From positions 1-55,598 of the forward strand of contig NZ_FTOG01000016.1 of assembly GCF_900156655.1 (NCBI RefSeq): a stretch of 55,598 nucleotides of DNA. Direction: 5' to 3'. This DNA comes from Rhodobacter aestuarii. Lineage in GTDB: Bacteria; Pseudomonadota; Alphaproteobacteria; Rhodobacterales; Rhodobacteraceae. Positions 1 to 7,528 of the stretch are shown one piece after another; the first letter of the stretch is position 1, and the number at the start of each line of letters is the position of its first letter. The notes under the pieces are model-generated. The model was not told the DNA's origin. It searched no databases and worked only from the letters and a program-made list of their open reading frames with translations. The position numbers and the translations under genes are program-made.

Positions 1-66
1 CTGGTGACGATGAACGCGCTGCGGCTTTTGCTGTTCCGCCCGGGCGCGCAGACGCAACGCCCCTGA
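1..66 (+). CDS. C-terminal end of a probable copper-type P-type ATPase (partial)
   Basis: Only the last 21 codons and the stop are inside the window. The reading frame from base 1 ends with a short stretch containing NALRLLLF followed by a Pro/Arg tail. A hydrophobic 'xNALRLxxF' end is typical of heavy-metal P1B ATPases such as CopA, which export Cu(I) from the cytoplasm. A multicopper-oxidase tail lies convergent about 110 bp downstream, which fits a copper-handling locus. The identification rests on a very short sequence plus context, so it is tentative. Confidence 0.35.
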   Translation: MVTMNALRLLLFRPGAQTQRP

Positions 67-173
67 ATGGACCGCAGCTGCCTCATCGCCGCGGTATGGG
101 CGGGCAACGGTTCAGGCAGCAAGGGCGAGACGCGCGCGGCGCGACCGGGTTTGTCGGGGCATCGCGGCGCCTG

Positions 174-407
174 TCACCCGCGCACGGCGAATTCGGTCAT
201 CATGCCCGAGGCCAGATGCCTCATGTGGTGACAATGCAGCATCCAGGGCGCGGCCTCGCCGGCATCAAGCGCAAAACCTTCACCAGAGCTGACGTTCACG
301 CGTTGGGCAACGAAGGTCCGGGTTTCAACGGTCCCGTCGCAGCAGGTCAAGATCGCGCGCCCGAAACCACTAGGGGATCCGGCCAAGGCGCTCGCGCGGG
401 CGGGCAA
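174..407 (-). pseudogene. C-terminal fragment of a multicopper oxidase
   Basis: The frame ends with WMLHCHHMRHLASGMMTEF. This is the HCH-x3-H-x4-M copper-binding block (type 1, 2 and 3 ligands) found at the extreme C-terminus of CopA/CueO/laccase-type oxidases, so the 3' end of such a gene is present. Only about 75 codons are open. A complete oxidase needs 400-600 residues, and the preceding blocks (HxH, HCHxH of domain 1) are not seen upstream in any frame. The homologous part seems to begin near base 375. The gene has probably been truncated by insertion or deletion at about 375-410, next to the integrated element. Copper oxidation is the family role; this fragment cannot fold into an enzyme alone. 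Confidence 0.55.
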
Positions 408-684
408 GGCCGCACGTCAGCGCACGCAATTCGCGCCGGGTAAGGCCGAACACCGCCTCGACCGACACCCGACCGTGTAGCGCGAGGGGCAGTTCGGGGC
501 AGGCGCGGCCGATCTCGGCGCAGGTCTCGGGGCCAAGCGCGGCGGCGGTGATCGGCCCGGACCAGAGGCTCTCCACCACCGCACCCTCGGCCACAAGCAG
601 TTTGCCTTGCCGTGCCAAAGTCCGCCACGACAACAGATGGTTGCCCGCCGAGATCCGCAGCAGCTGGCCGCATCTGAATGCCAA
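370..684 (-). CDS. Hypothetical protein, possibly a remnant
   Basis: An open frame of about 104 codons ends at an amber codon at 370-372. I do not recognise it. It is Leu/Ala rich with no membrane segment, and it contains a stretch 'GLTRRELRAL' that faintly resembles the start of a LuxR-type helix-turn-helix. The first available start is a TTG, and the frame stays open further upstream across the oppositely oriented small gene at 700-897, so the true 5' end is uncertain. It lies between the oxidase fragment and the prophage-like genes and may be a leftover of either. Other frames are also open here because of the high GC content. Confidence 0.28.
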   Translation of the reverse strand: MAFRCGQLLRISAGNHLLSWRTLARQGKLLVAEGAVVESLWSGPITAAALGPETCAEIGRACPELPLALHGRVSVEAVFGLTRRELRALTCGLARPRERLGRIP

Positions 685-699
685 AGCGGAGGCCGCCGA

Positions 700-897
700 A
701 TGAGCCGCAATCCGATCACCGCAAAGATCAGCGAAACCCCCACCGCCCAGGTACAGCGCGAACTAGCCTTTGCCAAACTGCACTCGCCCTTTGACCTGCT
801 GCTCAAAGTGCGCGCGGCCATCTTGCAGCGTTGCGCCGAGCAACACGGGCGAACCCTCGCCGTGCTCGAGAAAGCACTGGAAGGCGGTGCGGCATGA
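700..897 (+). CDS. Small phage-associated hypothetical protein
   Basis: Sixty-five residues, start ATG at 700, preceded by an AGCGGAGG ribosome-binding site about 7 bases away. This fits better than the more upstream in-frame start at 607. The protein is predicted mostly helical, with a central 'FDLLLKVRAAI' amphipathic stretch, no membrane segment and no cysteine cluster apart from one Cys. Its stop overlaps the next start (ATGA), so the two are translationally coupled. No function is recognised; position within the prophage-like operon is the only clue. Confidence 0.5.
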   Translation: MSRNPITAKISETPTAQVQRELAFAKLHSPFDLLLKVRAAILQRCAEQHGRTLAVLEKALEGGAA

Positions 898-1244
898 GCG
901 GGAAGTGGCACTGCCGGTTATTTTGGGGCAATCCCTACACATCCCCGCCCCATAATATGCCGCGCATAGCCCTGTCTGTGCTGTGCGATCTACCTTATCC
1001 GATCCCGGATGAGATCGTGCGGATGTCGGCCCCGGGAACCAAATACGCGCCGGGCACTGGCTGGACCATCGGCTGGGAGTGTATCGAGCAGCGCCCAGTT
1101 CGCCGATGGAGCACCGAGGCCAAGGGGCGGGTCAGACACCAAAACCTACGCCGCCGGATCGAGAAACGGTTTCCGCTCTTTGCGGAAATGTTCATCGCGG
1201 ACGAGCTGGCGCGCCGTCCCCAGTATTTCAGAGGTGAAGCATGA
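894..1244 (+). CDS. Phage-associated hypothetical protein
   Basis: About 116 residues, starting at the ATG that overlaps the previous stop. It is rich in Trp, Arg and Pro: near residue 10 it has WGNPYTSPP, in the middle 'TGWTIGWE', and a basic C-terminal half with several RR pairs. Similar small proteins occur in Rhodobacteraceae prophage regions from memory, but I know of no function. There is no signal peptide or membrane helix. Its last codons overlap the start of the two-helix membrane protein at 1241. Confidence 0.58.
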   Translation: MSGKWHCRLFWGNPYTSPPHNMPRIALSVLCDLPYPIPDEIVRMSAPGTKYAPGTGWTIGWECIEQRPVRRWSTEAKGRVRHQNLRRRIEKRFPLFAEMFIADELARRPQYFRGEA

Positions 1245-1438
1245 CCCTCGCCATTGGCATTGCCCTTATCACGCTTGGCGCCCTCGGGCTCGCCTTCATC
1301 TTCCACTTAGCCGAAGCCGCCAAAGAAGAGGAAACCAACGGCCTCGGCCTCGCCATCGCCGCCACGATCCTGCCGATCCTCTACGCCTCAAGCGCGATCA
1401 TCTGCGTTGGCGTGGCGCTGGCGTTCAACCTGATCTGA
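1241..1438 (+). CDS. Small two-helix membrane protein
   Basis: Sixty-five residues, start overlapping the upstream stop. Two hydrophobic segments (about residues 3-23 and 40-63) are joined by a short acidic linker with KEEE, which gives a hairpin topology in the inner membrane. Small two-helix proteins in prophages can be holins or superinfection-exclusion proteins, but no lysis genes sit beside it, so the role is open. It belongs to the prophage-like operon, 12 bp upstream of the ASCH-like gene. Confidence 0.55.
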   Translation: MTLAIGIALITLGALGLAFIFHLAEAAKEEETNGLGLAIAATILPILYASSAIICVGVALAFNLI

Positions 1439-1450
1439 GGGGGGCGCGCT

Positions 1451-2185
1451 ATGGCTGACAAACAGATCCCCTTTTCTGCGCCAATGGTGCGGGCGCTGCT
1501 TGAGGGGCACAAGACGCAGACGCGGCGCCTTCTTAGGCCACAGCCATCGAAACCATGGGGCTCGGCTTGCATGGACGGGCCACGCTGGTGGACCTGCGAC
1601 AGCCTCACCCTCGAGGTGATCGAAGAATGGCGGCTGCCTTGGTCGAAGGGCGACCGCCTCTATGTGCGCGAGGCGTGGCGGACAATGGACGGCTTAGATC
1701 CTCTCAGCGGCAAACAGATTGCCGAGAAATGCGCCGAGGCTGGCTATCGTCGGGCGTGGGCGCCGATCCAGTATGAAGCTGACGGCGGTCGCGACAACTG
1801 GATTAGGGAGCCGCATGGCTGGGGCACAGAGCCGGGCCGCTATCGTCACGCTCGGTTTATGCCCCGCTGGGCCTTACGCCTCACCCTGATCGTGACCGAT
1901 GTGCGGGTGCAACAGCTGCAGGAGATCAGCGAGGCGGATGCTATGGCAGAGGGCGGCACTTCTGAAAACGGTGAAGTCCCTTTCGGAGAGGGTTACGCCG
2001 ATGCATATTGGTTCAATCACGGGCAAAATCACGGAAACAGCTTCGACACGCCGCGCGAAAGTTTCCGCGACCTCTGGAACAGCTTGCACGGCCGCGACGC
2101 ATGGGGTGCCAACCCGTTGGTGGTGGCAATCAGCTTTGACGTGATCCGGGCGAATATCGACAGCGTGGGCTCTCGCAATGGGTAA
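1451..2185 (+). CDS. Phage ASCH-domain-like protein
   Basis: A 244-residue protein preceded by a GGGGGGCGC purine-rich stretch. Its start, with IPFSAPMVRALLEGHKTQTRR, is the hallmark of a phage protein group often labelled 'morphogenetic protein' and related to ASCH/PUA-like nucleic-acid-binding folds. It also has 'GDRLYVREAWR' near residue 75 and 'RFMPRWALRLTL' near 138, both conserved blocks in that group. The C-terminal part ends with 'NPLVVAISF'. It is expected to be a cytosolic RNA- or nucleotide-binding protein; its exact role in phages is not established. The stop overlaps the next gene by 8 bp. Confidence 0.68.
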   Translation: MADKQIPFSAPMVRALLEGHKTQTRRLLRPQPSKPWGSACMDGPRWWTCDSLTLEVIEEWRLPWSKGDRLYVREAWRTMDGLDPLSGKQIAEKCAEAGYRRAWAPIQYEADGGRDNWIREPHGWGTEPGRYRHARFMPRWALRLTLIVTDVRVQQLQEISEADAMAEGGTSENGEVPFGEGYADAYWFNHGQNHGNSFDTPRESFRDLWNSLHGRDAWGANPLVVAISFDVIRANIDSVGSRNG

Positions 2186-2369
2186 ACACGATCCCCACTT
2201 TACCCCCCGACTGATGCCAGCCCCGGAGGCCGCGCACTATTTGGGCGTGTCCGAATCCATGCTGCGGCAGCTCGATCTGCCCCGGCGCATGCTGGGCGCG
2301 AAACGCCTTTACGATCGCTTTGATCTTGACGCCTATGCTTCCTCCTTGCCCATTGAAGGCGAGAGCTAG
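2178..2369 (+). CDS. Excisionase-like helix-turn-helix protein
   Basis: Sixty-three residues. 'APEAAHYLGVSESMLRQLDLPRRMLGAKRLYDRFDLDAYASS' has the layout of the MerR/Xis-type winged helix (helix, turn, recognition helix, then a short wing and 'YDRxDLDAY'). Such proteins act as DNA-bending directionality factors next to tyrosine integrases, and an integrase gene begins 11 bp downstream. The start ATG at 2178 lies inside the end of the previous gene. Alternatives are a local transcriptional regulator or a terminase-like DNA-binding protein. Confidence 0.6.
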   Translation: MGKHDPHFTPRLMPAPEAAHYLGVSESMLRQLDLPRRMLGAKRLYDRFDLDAYASSLPIEGES

Positions 2370-2380
2370 GGGGAATCGGC

Positions 2381-3433
2381 ATGCGATCACCTGTTTGGGG
2401 TGTCCAGTTGAAGGGGATCAGGCGCCAGCGTCGTGGTGACCGCGTGGTGAAATATCATCGCGCCACGGGCATCCGCTTGCCGGATTTGCCCGAAACGCAC
2501 CCGGATTTTGTGGCCGCATGGGCAACAGCCGAGGCGAGCCTGAAAGACCCAATCGCCATTGCGCGCCGAAAAGGCCAGCCGCGCCTTTGCCGAGCTGTCA
2601 AAGCTCTATCAATCCATCTTGCGCCGCGACTTTGATGCGATTGAAACCGCTTACGGTACCGCCCCCCTCAAAGGGCTCAAGCCGCGCCATATCGAGGCGG
2701 ACCTCGACAAGCTCAGCGCCGATGCCGCCAACAAGCGCCTAAAAGCATGGCGGCGCGTGCTTGGCGGGCCAAGCGCCGGGGCGAGATCGAAGTCGACCCA
2801 TCACTTGGCGTCAAGCGCTCCAAGCCGAAAACAGATGGCTATCCAGCGTGGACCCATGCCGAGGTCGCAGCCTTTCGCGCGCACTGGCCCATCGGAACAG
2901 TGGCCCGCGCCTGCTTTGAACTCGTTTGCTGGACCGGCGCGCGCACCAAAGACGCGATAACCCTTGGCCCGCGCAATATCGACCACGATGGCGTACTGAC
3001 ATATCGGCAGACAAAAACCGGCAACCCGGCACTTGTGCCATGGTCCAGCCCGCTGCCACCCTATGCGATTGGCTGGGCCGATGAGCGCGAAACCGTCAAG
3101 GCCGCACTCTCTTGCCTCGCCGGGGGCTTTACCTTTCTTGAAGCGCAAGGCCGAGTGCGATCGGTCAAAGGGCTGGGCAATGTGATCCGCGATGCCGCAG
3201 CGGCTGCCGGCATCGAGAAGTCAGCGCACGGCCTGCGCAAATACCGGCTCACCGCCATCGCGGAATCGGGCTGGCAGGCGTATGCGATCATGGCGTGGGG
3301 CGGCCACCAGACGCTTGCAGAGGCCGAGCATTACACGCGCTCAGCGGACCGAAAACGCCTTGTGATGGGGCAGGGACAAACGGGGAACGTTGTGTCACCC
3401 GCACGCCTTGATACAAAAACGGCGAAAAACTAA
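2381..3433 (+). pseudogene. Tyrosine recombinase (integrase) interrupted by two frameshifts
   Basis: The protein is spread over two frames. The N-terminal part starts at 2381, continues from about 2560 in another frame (FAELSKLYQSIL...), and returns near 2745 to the first frame, which runs to 3433. Together the pieces give a short integrase of about 350 residues. The catalytic set is intact in the last piece: 'CWTGARTKDA' (Arg), 'HGLRK' (His-x2-Arg), 'WGGHQT' (His) and 'AEHYTRSAD' (Tyr nucleophile). The two shifts compensate each other, so they could be real inactivating indels or paired sequence errors; the first lies near an AAAA run. The gene ends 27 bp from the tRNA-Ile2 3' end, the expected attachment site. 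As read, no full protein can be made. Confidence 0.75.
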
Positions 3434-3455
3434 GCATTCTCAATGCCATTTCGCC
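3421..3455. terminator. Nested hairpin at the integrase stop / tRNA 3' flank
   Basis: GGCGAAA at 3421-3427 pairs with TTTCGCC at 3449-3455, and an inner GCATT/AATGC stem sits at 3434-3446. The outer left arm overlaps the integrase stop codon region and the right arm lies 5 bp from the tRNA 3' end. It could terminate either transcript. There is no long T-run on either strand, so this is a structural call only. Confidence 0.4.
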
Positions 3456-3459
3456 GCTC

Positions 3460-3535
3460 TGGTAGGCCCGGAGGGACTCGAACCCCCAACCAAGGCGTTA
3501 TGAGCGCCCTGCTCTAACCATTGAGCTACAGGCCC
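3460..3535 (-). tRNA. tRNA-Ile2 (CAU anticodon)
   Basis: The minus strand folds as a 76-nt cloverleaf: acceptor GGGCCTG, then TA, D-stem GCTC/GAGC, anticodon stem GGGCG/CGCCT with loop CTCATAA, T-stem GGGGG with TTCGAGT, and an encoded CCA at 3460-3462. The anticodon is CAU. The acceptor, starting with G1, is not that of the initiator. The body resembles the alphaproteobacterial tRNA-Ile whose C34 is converted to lysidine by TilS, so it should read AUA codons. An elongator tRNA-Met is the alternative reading. An integrase gene adjoins its 3' end. Confidence 0.88.
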
Positions 3536-3622
3536 CCAGAGTGCGCAAAGGCTTACGGATGGCAGCCGCCTCGGTCAAGACGACATGCACGCCAAAATCC
3601 GTCAAAACGCCTCAGCCGGCGA

Positions 3623-3958
3623 TCAGGCTTTGCTGGGCGGTTGCGGGCGGCGGGTGGGGGGCTCGGTTTGCGGCGCACCCGACCAGACGACCGGATATTC
3701 CAGCCAGCGCTGCACAAAGTTCCACGAATGCGAAAACCCGTCATGCGGCAAGGTGCAGGCGGAGCAATCCTTGCGCTTCACGCCATTGGCGCTGTCGAGC
3801 ACCTTATAGGGGCCGGGGCATTCATAGGCGATGAGCGGGCAGTAGCAAAACAGGCAGTTGAACTCGCGCTGCACGCCCTCGTGGCACGGCAAAAAGGGGC
3901 AATTGGTATTGGTGAAGCCTTTGAACCCTTCGTTCGTCGTGCTGTCTTTGGGTTGCAT
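3623..3958 (-). CDS. Cysteine-rich small-domain protein
   Basis: 111 residues, start ATG at 3958. Eight cysteines lie within residues about 20-70 (NC, PC, NCLFCYC, EC, DCSAC). This pattern fits the 'Cys-rich small domain' family (PF04071), presumed to bind metal or an iron-sulfur centre and often found with cobalamin-related genes. There is no signal peptide; the protein should be cytosolic. The C-terminal 25 residues are Pro/Arg-rich and probably disordered. The neighbours are tRNA-Ile2 on one side and divergent bciA on the other. Function is unknown. The cobalamin link is from family knowledge, though two B12-dependent enzymes are encoded elsewhere in this window. Confidence 0.7.
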   Translation of the reverse strand: MQPKDSTTNEGFKGFTNTNCPFLPCHEGVQREFNCLFCYCPLIAYECPGPYKVLDSANGVKRKDCSACTLPHDGFSHSWNFVQRWLEYPVVWSGAPQTEPPTRRPQPPSKA

Positions 3959-4101
3959 GATCTGGCCCTCTCTCCCGCTTGGCGGCTTTATGAAGGGCGC
4001 GGCCTGCGCAGGTCAAGCATTGCGCTGCAAGCTGCGCGCAATTGCGCGTGGTGGGGCGCGCCAAGGCTGTTAGGATGGCGGCGAAACGGAAGGACCCTGC
4101 C

Positions 4102-5067
4102 ATGACATCTTTGCGCTATCGCACCCTGCTTTTGGGCGGAACCGGCACGATTGGCCGCGCCACAGCACAGGCTTTGCTTGAAGCCGGGCACGGGGTGACG
4201 GCGCTGGTGCGGCCGGGGACCGACCCTGCACTTTTGCCCGGCTGCACGCTGGTCGAAGGCGATGTGACCGCGCCCGATACTGTGGAAAACCTGCTCAAAG
4301 CGCAGCCCCATGCCGCGATTGTGTCCTGCCTTGCCAGCCGTACTGGCGCACCCGAGGATGCTTGGGAGATTGACCACCGCGCGCATTCTTTGGCGTTGGA
4401 GGCGGCGCTCGAAACGCGGGTGCAGCGCTTCGTGCTGTTGTCTGCGATTTGTGTGCAAAAACCGCATCTTGCGTTTCAAAAAGCCAAGATCGCCTTTGAA
4501 TCGCAACTGCGCGCCTCGCCGCTCATCTGGTCAATCGTGCGGCCCACGGCGTTTTTCAAATCGCTTTCCGGCCAAGTGCCGCGGGTGCAAGCGGGCAAGC
4601 CGTTTTTGGTGTTTGGCGATGGCACCCGCACGGCCTGTAAACCGATTTCGGATGCCGATCTGGGGCGGTTCATCGCCTCTTGCCTGACCGATGCGGATAA
4701 AGAGCGTAAGATCCTGCCGATTGGTGGCCCCGGCCCGGCGATCACCCCGCTGGATCAAGCGGCAATGCTTGAACGGCTCACCGGCCAACCGGTCAAAATC
4801 AAGCATGTCCCCTTTGCGCTGATGGATGTGATCGTCGGTGTGCTTGGTGCGCTCGGGAAGGTGGCCCCCAAGTTCAAAGCCAAAGCAGAATTGGCCAAAA
4901 TCGGGCGCTATTATGCGACTGAGAGCATGTTGTTGTGGAACCCGCAAACCGGGTGCTACGACCCCGAGGCCACACCCGAATATGGCACCGACCGGTTGGA
5001 GGACCATTACGCCGCGATGTTGCGCGGCGAGGTGGGCGATGATCGCGGCGCGCATGCAATCTTTTGA
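4102..5067 (+). CDS. bciA: 3,8-divinyl chlorophyllide a 8-vinyl reductase, BciA type
   Basis: 321 residues; ATG at 4102 with GGAAGGA about 8 bases upstream (an earlier in-frame start at 4042 lacks such a site). An N-terminal Rossmann motif GGTGTIG (about residues 11-17) binds NADPH. Blocks 'FQKAKIAFE', 'SIVRPTAFFKSLSGQ', 'LPIGGPGPAIT' and 'KIGRYYATESML' are characteristic of the BciA family of atypical short-chain reductases, which reduce the C8-vinyl group during bacteriochlorophyll synthesis. In purple bacteria bciA often lies outside the main photosynthesis cluster, as here. No other photosynthesis gene is visible in the window, so it predicts rather than proves a phototrophic host. A generic NAD-dependent epimerase is the less likely alternative. 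Confidence 0.85.
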   Translation: MTSLRYRTLLLGGTGTIGRATAQALLEAGHGVTALVRPGTDPALLPGCTLVEGDVTAPDTVENLLKAQPHAAIVSCLASRTGAPEDAWEIDHRAHSLALEAALETRVQRFVLLSAICVQKPHLAFQKAKIAFESQLRASPLIWSIVRPTAFFKSLSGQVPRVQAGKPFLVFGDGTRTACKPISDADLGRFIASCLTDADKERKILPIGGPGPAITPLDQAAMLERLTGQPVKIKHVPFALMDVIVGVLGALGKVAPKFKAKAELAKIGRYYATESMLLWNPQTGCYDPEATPEYGTDRLEDHYAAMLRGEVGDDRGAHAIF

Positions 5068-5168
5068 CTTCACGCATTGGTGCGCGGAAGTGACGTGACA
5101 GCTTGCCGCACCGTGCTACCTTCGCAAAACCGCCCCCCCAATTGGGGTGGTGCGCAGCGGAGGACCCT

Positions 5169-5645
5169 ATGCAACGACGCCAATTCCTGATGACGTCCTG
5201 CCTTGCCGCCCTGTTTGGGGGCGTGCGTTTGGCACAGGCCGAGGAAAGCTTTCCCGTCAGCTATAGTGATGCGGAATGGCAAGAGCGGTTGAGCCCGGAT
5301 CAATATGCGATTTTGCGCAAGCATGGGACGGAATACCCCTTCACCAGCCCGCTCTTGAAAGAGCATCGCAAGGGCGTTTTTGCCTGTGCGGGCTGCGAAC
5401 AGGAGCTGTTTTCTTCGGACACGAAATATGAAAGCGGCACTGGCTGGCCTAGCTTTTGGCAACCGATTGAAACCGGGGCCGTGGGCGAAACGGTGGACCG
5501 CAGCATGGGGATGGTCCGGACCGAGGTGCATTGCGCGCGCTGTGGCGGGCATTTGGGTCATGTGTTCAACGATGGCCCTCGGCCTACGGGATTGCGCTAT
5601 TGCATGAACGGGGTGGCGATGACCTTTCAACCCGCTGAGGCCTAA
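5169..5645 (+). CDS. msrB: Peptide-methionine (R)-S-oxide reductase, exported
   Basis: 158 residues. Zinc-binding pairs CAGC and CARC, the 'GTGWPSFW' active-site loop, 'HLGHVFNDGP' and 'RYCMNGVAMTF' (catalytic Cys about 145) define MsrB, which reduces methionine-R-sulfoxide in proteins. The N-terminus, MQRRQFLMTSC and then a hydrophobic run ending AQA, is a twin-arginine-like signal peptide, so the enzyme should act in the periplasm rather than the cytosol. It starts at ATG 5169 behind GGAGGACC. The DipZ-like gene begins 3 bp after its stop and msrA follows, forming an operon that can supply electrons and repair both sulfoxide epimers. Confidence 0.92.
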   Translation: MQRRQFLMTSCLAALFGGVRLAQAEESFPVSYSDAEWQERLSPDQYAILRKHGTEYPFTSPLLKEHRKGVFACAGCEQELFSSDTKYESGTGWPSFWQPIETGAVGETVDRSMGMVRTEVHCARCGGHLGHVFNDGPRPTGLRYCMNGVAMTFQPAEA

Positions 5646-5648
5646 GCC

Positions 5649-7517
5649 ATGACGCTGGCCTTGCTCGCTTATCTTGGGGGCGTTCTAACCATTCTGAGCC
5701 CCTGCATTTTGCCGGTTCTGCCTTTTGTCTTTGCCCGCGCCGGGCTTTCCTTCTGGCGCGGTCCTGCGCCGATGCTCGTCGGGATGGCTTTGGCTTTCGC
5801 GGCGGTGGCAACGCTCGCCGCCGTGGGCGGTGGTTGGGCCGTGGCGGCAAACCAATGGGGCCGTTGGATTGCGCTTGCACTCTTGGCCGCCTTTGGGCTG
5901 ATGCTGCTTCTTCCGGGGCTGTCGGATCGGCTCTCGCGCCCCGTGGTTGCGCTTGGCAACCGTCTTTCCACGCAGGCAGAGGCACAACCCTCGATTGGTG
6001 GCTCTGTGCTTTTGGGCATTGCCACCGGGCTGTTGTGGGCGCCCTGCGCGGGGCCAATTTTGGGGCTAATCCTTACAGGGGCGGCGCTGAATGGTGCCAG
6101 CCTTGGCACCACCGCGCTGCTTTTGGCCTATGCGCTGGGTGCAGCGACGGCGCTGGGGGTGGCCGCTTTTGCAGGCGGGCGGCTCTTTGCGGCTTTGAAG
6201 CGCAGCCTTGGCTTTGGCGAAGGGCTGCGACGGGTGCTAGGCGTCGCCGTTTTGGCAGGCGTGGCCGGGATTGCGCTTGGCCTAGATACGGGCATTTTGA
6301 CGAAACTCTCCACCGCTTCCACCAATCGGCTGGAAGCGGGCCTGATCGAGAAACTTGGACCGCAGGAAACCGCCTCTGTCGTGATGCCGGAAGCGGGCGG
6401 CGCAATGATGATGCAGGGCGGTCCGGCGATGATGGCAGGCGGGGCGGCGATGACTGGCCCTGCGATGACTGGCGGCCCCGCCATGACGGGCAACCCAGCA
6501 TTGATGATGGCGGCCGATCCGGCCATGGTCGGCACGGGCGCGGCCGCTTTGCCGATTGAAGGGCAAATGCCGCCGCTTGAGGGCGCGGTGCAATGGCTGA
6601 ACTCCGATCCGCTCACGGCAGAAGAATTGCGCGGCAAGGTCGTGCTGATCGACTTTTGGACCTATTCCTGCATCAACTGCCTGCGTGCGATCCCCTATGT
6701 CAAAGCTTGGGCCGAGACTTATGGCCCGCAGGGGCTCGTGGTGATTGGTGTTCATGCGCCGGAATTCGCCTTTGAGAAAGACCCGCGCAATGTCACCCGT
6801 GCAGCCAATGACCTTGGCATCACCTACCCTGTCGCGCTTGATAATGACTATGCAATTTGGCGCGCCTTCCAAAACCGCTTTTGGCCCGCGCATTACTTTA
6901 TCGATGCCGAGGGGCGCATTCGTCACCACCACTTTGGTGAGGGTGGCTATGAAGAATCAGAACAGGTGATCCAGCAGCTTTTGGCCGAAGCGGGGCTAAG
7001 CAAAGTTGCCCTGCCGCCAACCGAGGTGACCGGGAGCGGGGTATCCGCCGCAGCAAATATGGCTGAGGTTCTCTCGCCCGAGACCTATTTGGGCCATGCC
7101 CGCGCCGCCAATAACTTCAATGCCGAAGGTTTGGTGGCTAATGAGGCGCATGATTATGCCGCGGCCACGGACCTTCGGCTGAATGAATGGAGCTTTGATG
7201 GTCGTTGGGCCGTGGGGGAAGAGGCCGCGCGGTTGGCTGGCCCAGAGGGTGCGATCAACTTCCGTTTCCATGCGCGAGATGTGCATTTGGTGCTTTCGCC
7301 CGGCGTTGCGGCAAAGCCCGTGCCTTTCACCGTCACCATTGATGGCCAGCCCCCCGGCGCAGATGCGGGGCTTGATGTCGATGCCGAGGGGCGCGGCACT
7401 GTCACCACTGACCGGCTTTATCAGCTTTACCGCGCCAAGGGGGCGGTGGGCGAGCACCTGTTCGAAATCCGCTTTGACCACCCCGGTGTCGAAGCTTTTG
7501 CCTTCACCTTCGGATAA
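5649..7517 (+). CDS. DipZ-like CcdA-thioredoxin-CBM fusion with Met-rich linker
   Basis: 622 residues. (1) Residues about 1-225 form a six-helix CcdA/DsbD-type membrane domain with the redox cysteine contexts 'LSPCILPVLP' (C19) and 'APCAGP'. (2) Residues about 243-306 form a low-complexity linker holding 13 methionines, built from short units such as GPAMTG. (3) Residues about 306-460 form a TlpA/thioredoxin domain with 'YSCINCLRAIPY' (C341, C344). (4) Residues about 480-622 form a beta-rich C-terminal domain like the carbohydrate-binding-like domain of mycobacterial DipZ. The protein should carry electrons from cytosolic thioredoxin across the membrane to periplasmic partners. Lying between msrB and msrA, it is the obvious reductant for both. 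The Met-rich linker is unusual for the family. Confidence 0.85.
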   Translation: MTLALLAYLGGVLTILSPCILPVLPFVFARAGLSFWRGPAPMLVGMALAFAAVATLAAVGGGWAVAANQWGRWIALALLAAFGLMLLLPGLSDRLSRPVVALGNRLSTQAEAQPSIGGSVLLGIATGLLWAPCAGPILGLILTGAALNGASLGTTALLLAYALGAATALGVAAFAGGRLFAALKRSLGFGEGLRRVLGVAVLAGVAGIALGLDTGILTKLSTASTNRLEAGLIEKLGPQETASVVMPEAGGAMMMQGGPAMMAGGAAMTGPAMTGGPAMTGNPALMMAADPAMVGTGAAALPIEGQMPPLEGAVQWLNSDPLTAEELRGKVVLIDFWTYSCINCLRAIPYVKAWAETYGPQGLVVIGVHAPEFAFEKDPRNVTRAANDLGITYPVALDNDYAIWRAFQNRFWPAHYFIDAEGRIRHHHFGEGGYEESEQVIQQLLAEAGLSKVALPPTEVTGSGVSAAANMAEVLSPETYLGHARAANNFNAEGLVANEAHDYAAATDLRLNEWSFDGRWAVGEEAARLAGPEGAINFRFHARDVHLVLSPGVAAKPVPFTVTIDGQPPGADAGLDVDAEGRGTVTTDRLYQLYRAKGAVGEHLFEIRFDHPGVEAFAFTFG

Positions 7518-7528
7518 AGGAGTGCGTG

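Larger units (their letters stand above)
690..3459 (+). mobile_element. Small prophage-like integrative element at tRNA-Ile2 (left boundary uncertain)
   Basis: Six consecutive plus-strand genes, most joined by 4-8 bp overlaps, run toward the 3' end of tRNA-Ile2(CAU). They encode three unknown small proteins, a phage-type ASCH-like protein, an excisionase-like helix-turn-helix protein and a tyrosine integrase. An integrase gene next to a tRNA 3' end is the standard layout of tRNA-targeting integrative elements. I found no second copy of the tRNA 3' end in bases 1-700, so either the left attachment site lies outside the window or the element is a deletion remnant. The copper genes to the left may be chromosomal or cargo. 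Confidence 0.5.

Noticed and set aside
1-700. Search for a second copy of the tRNA-Ile2 3' end (attachment site)
   Set aside because: No convincing match to the tRNA 3' segment was seen, so no direct repeat pair is claimed.
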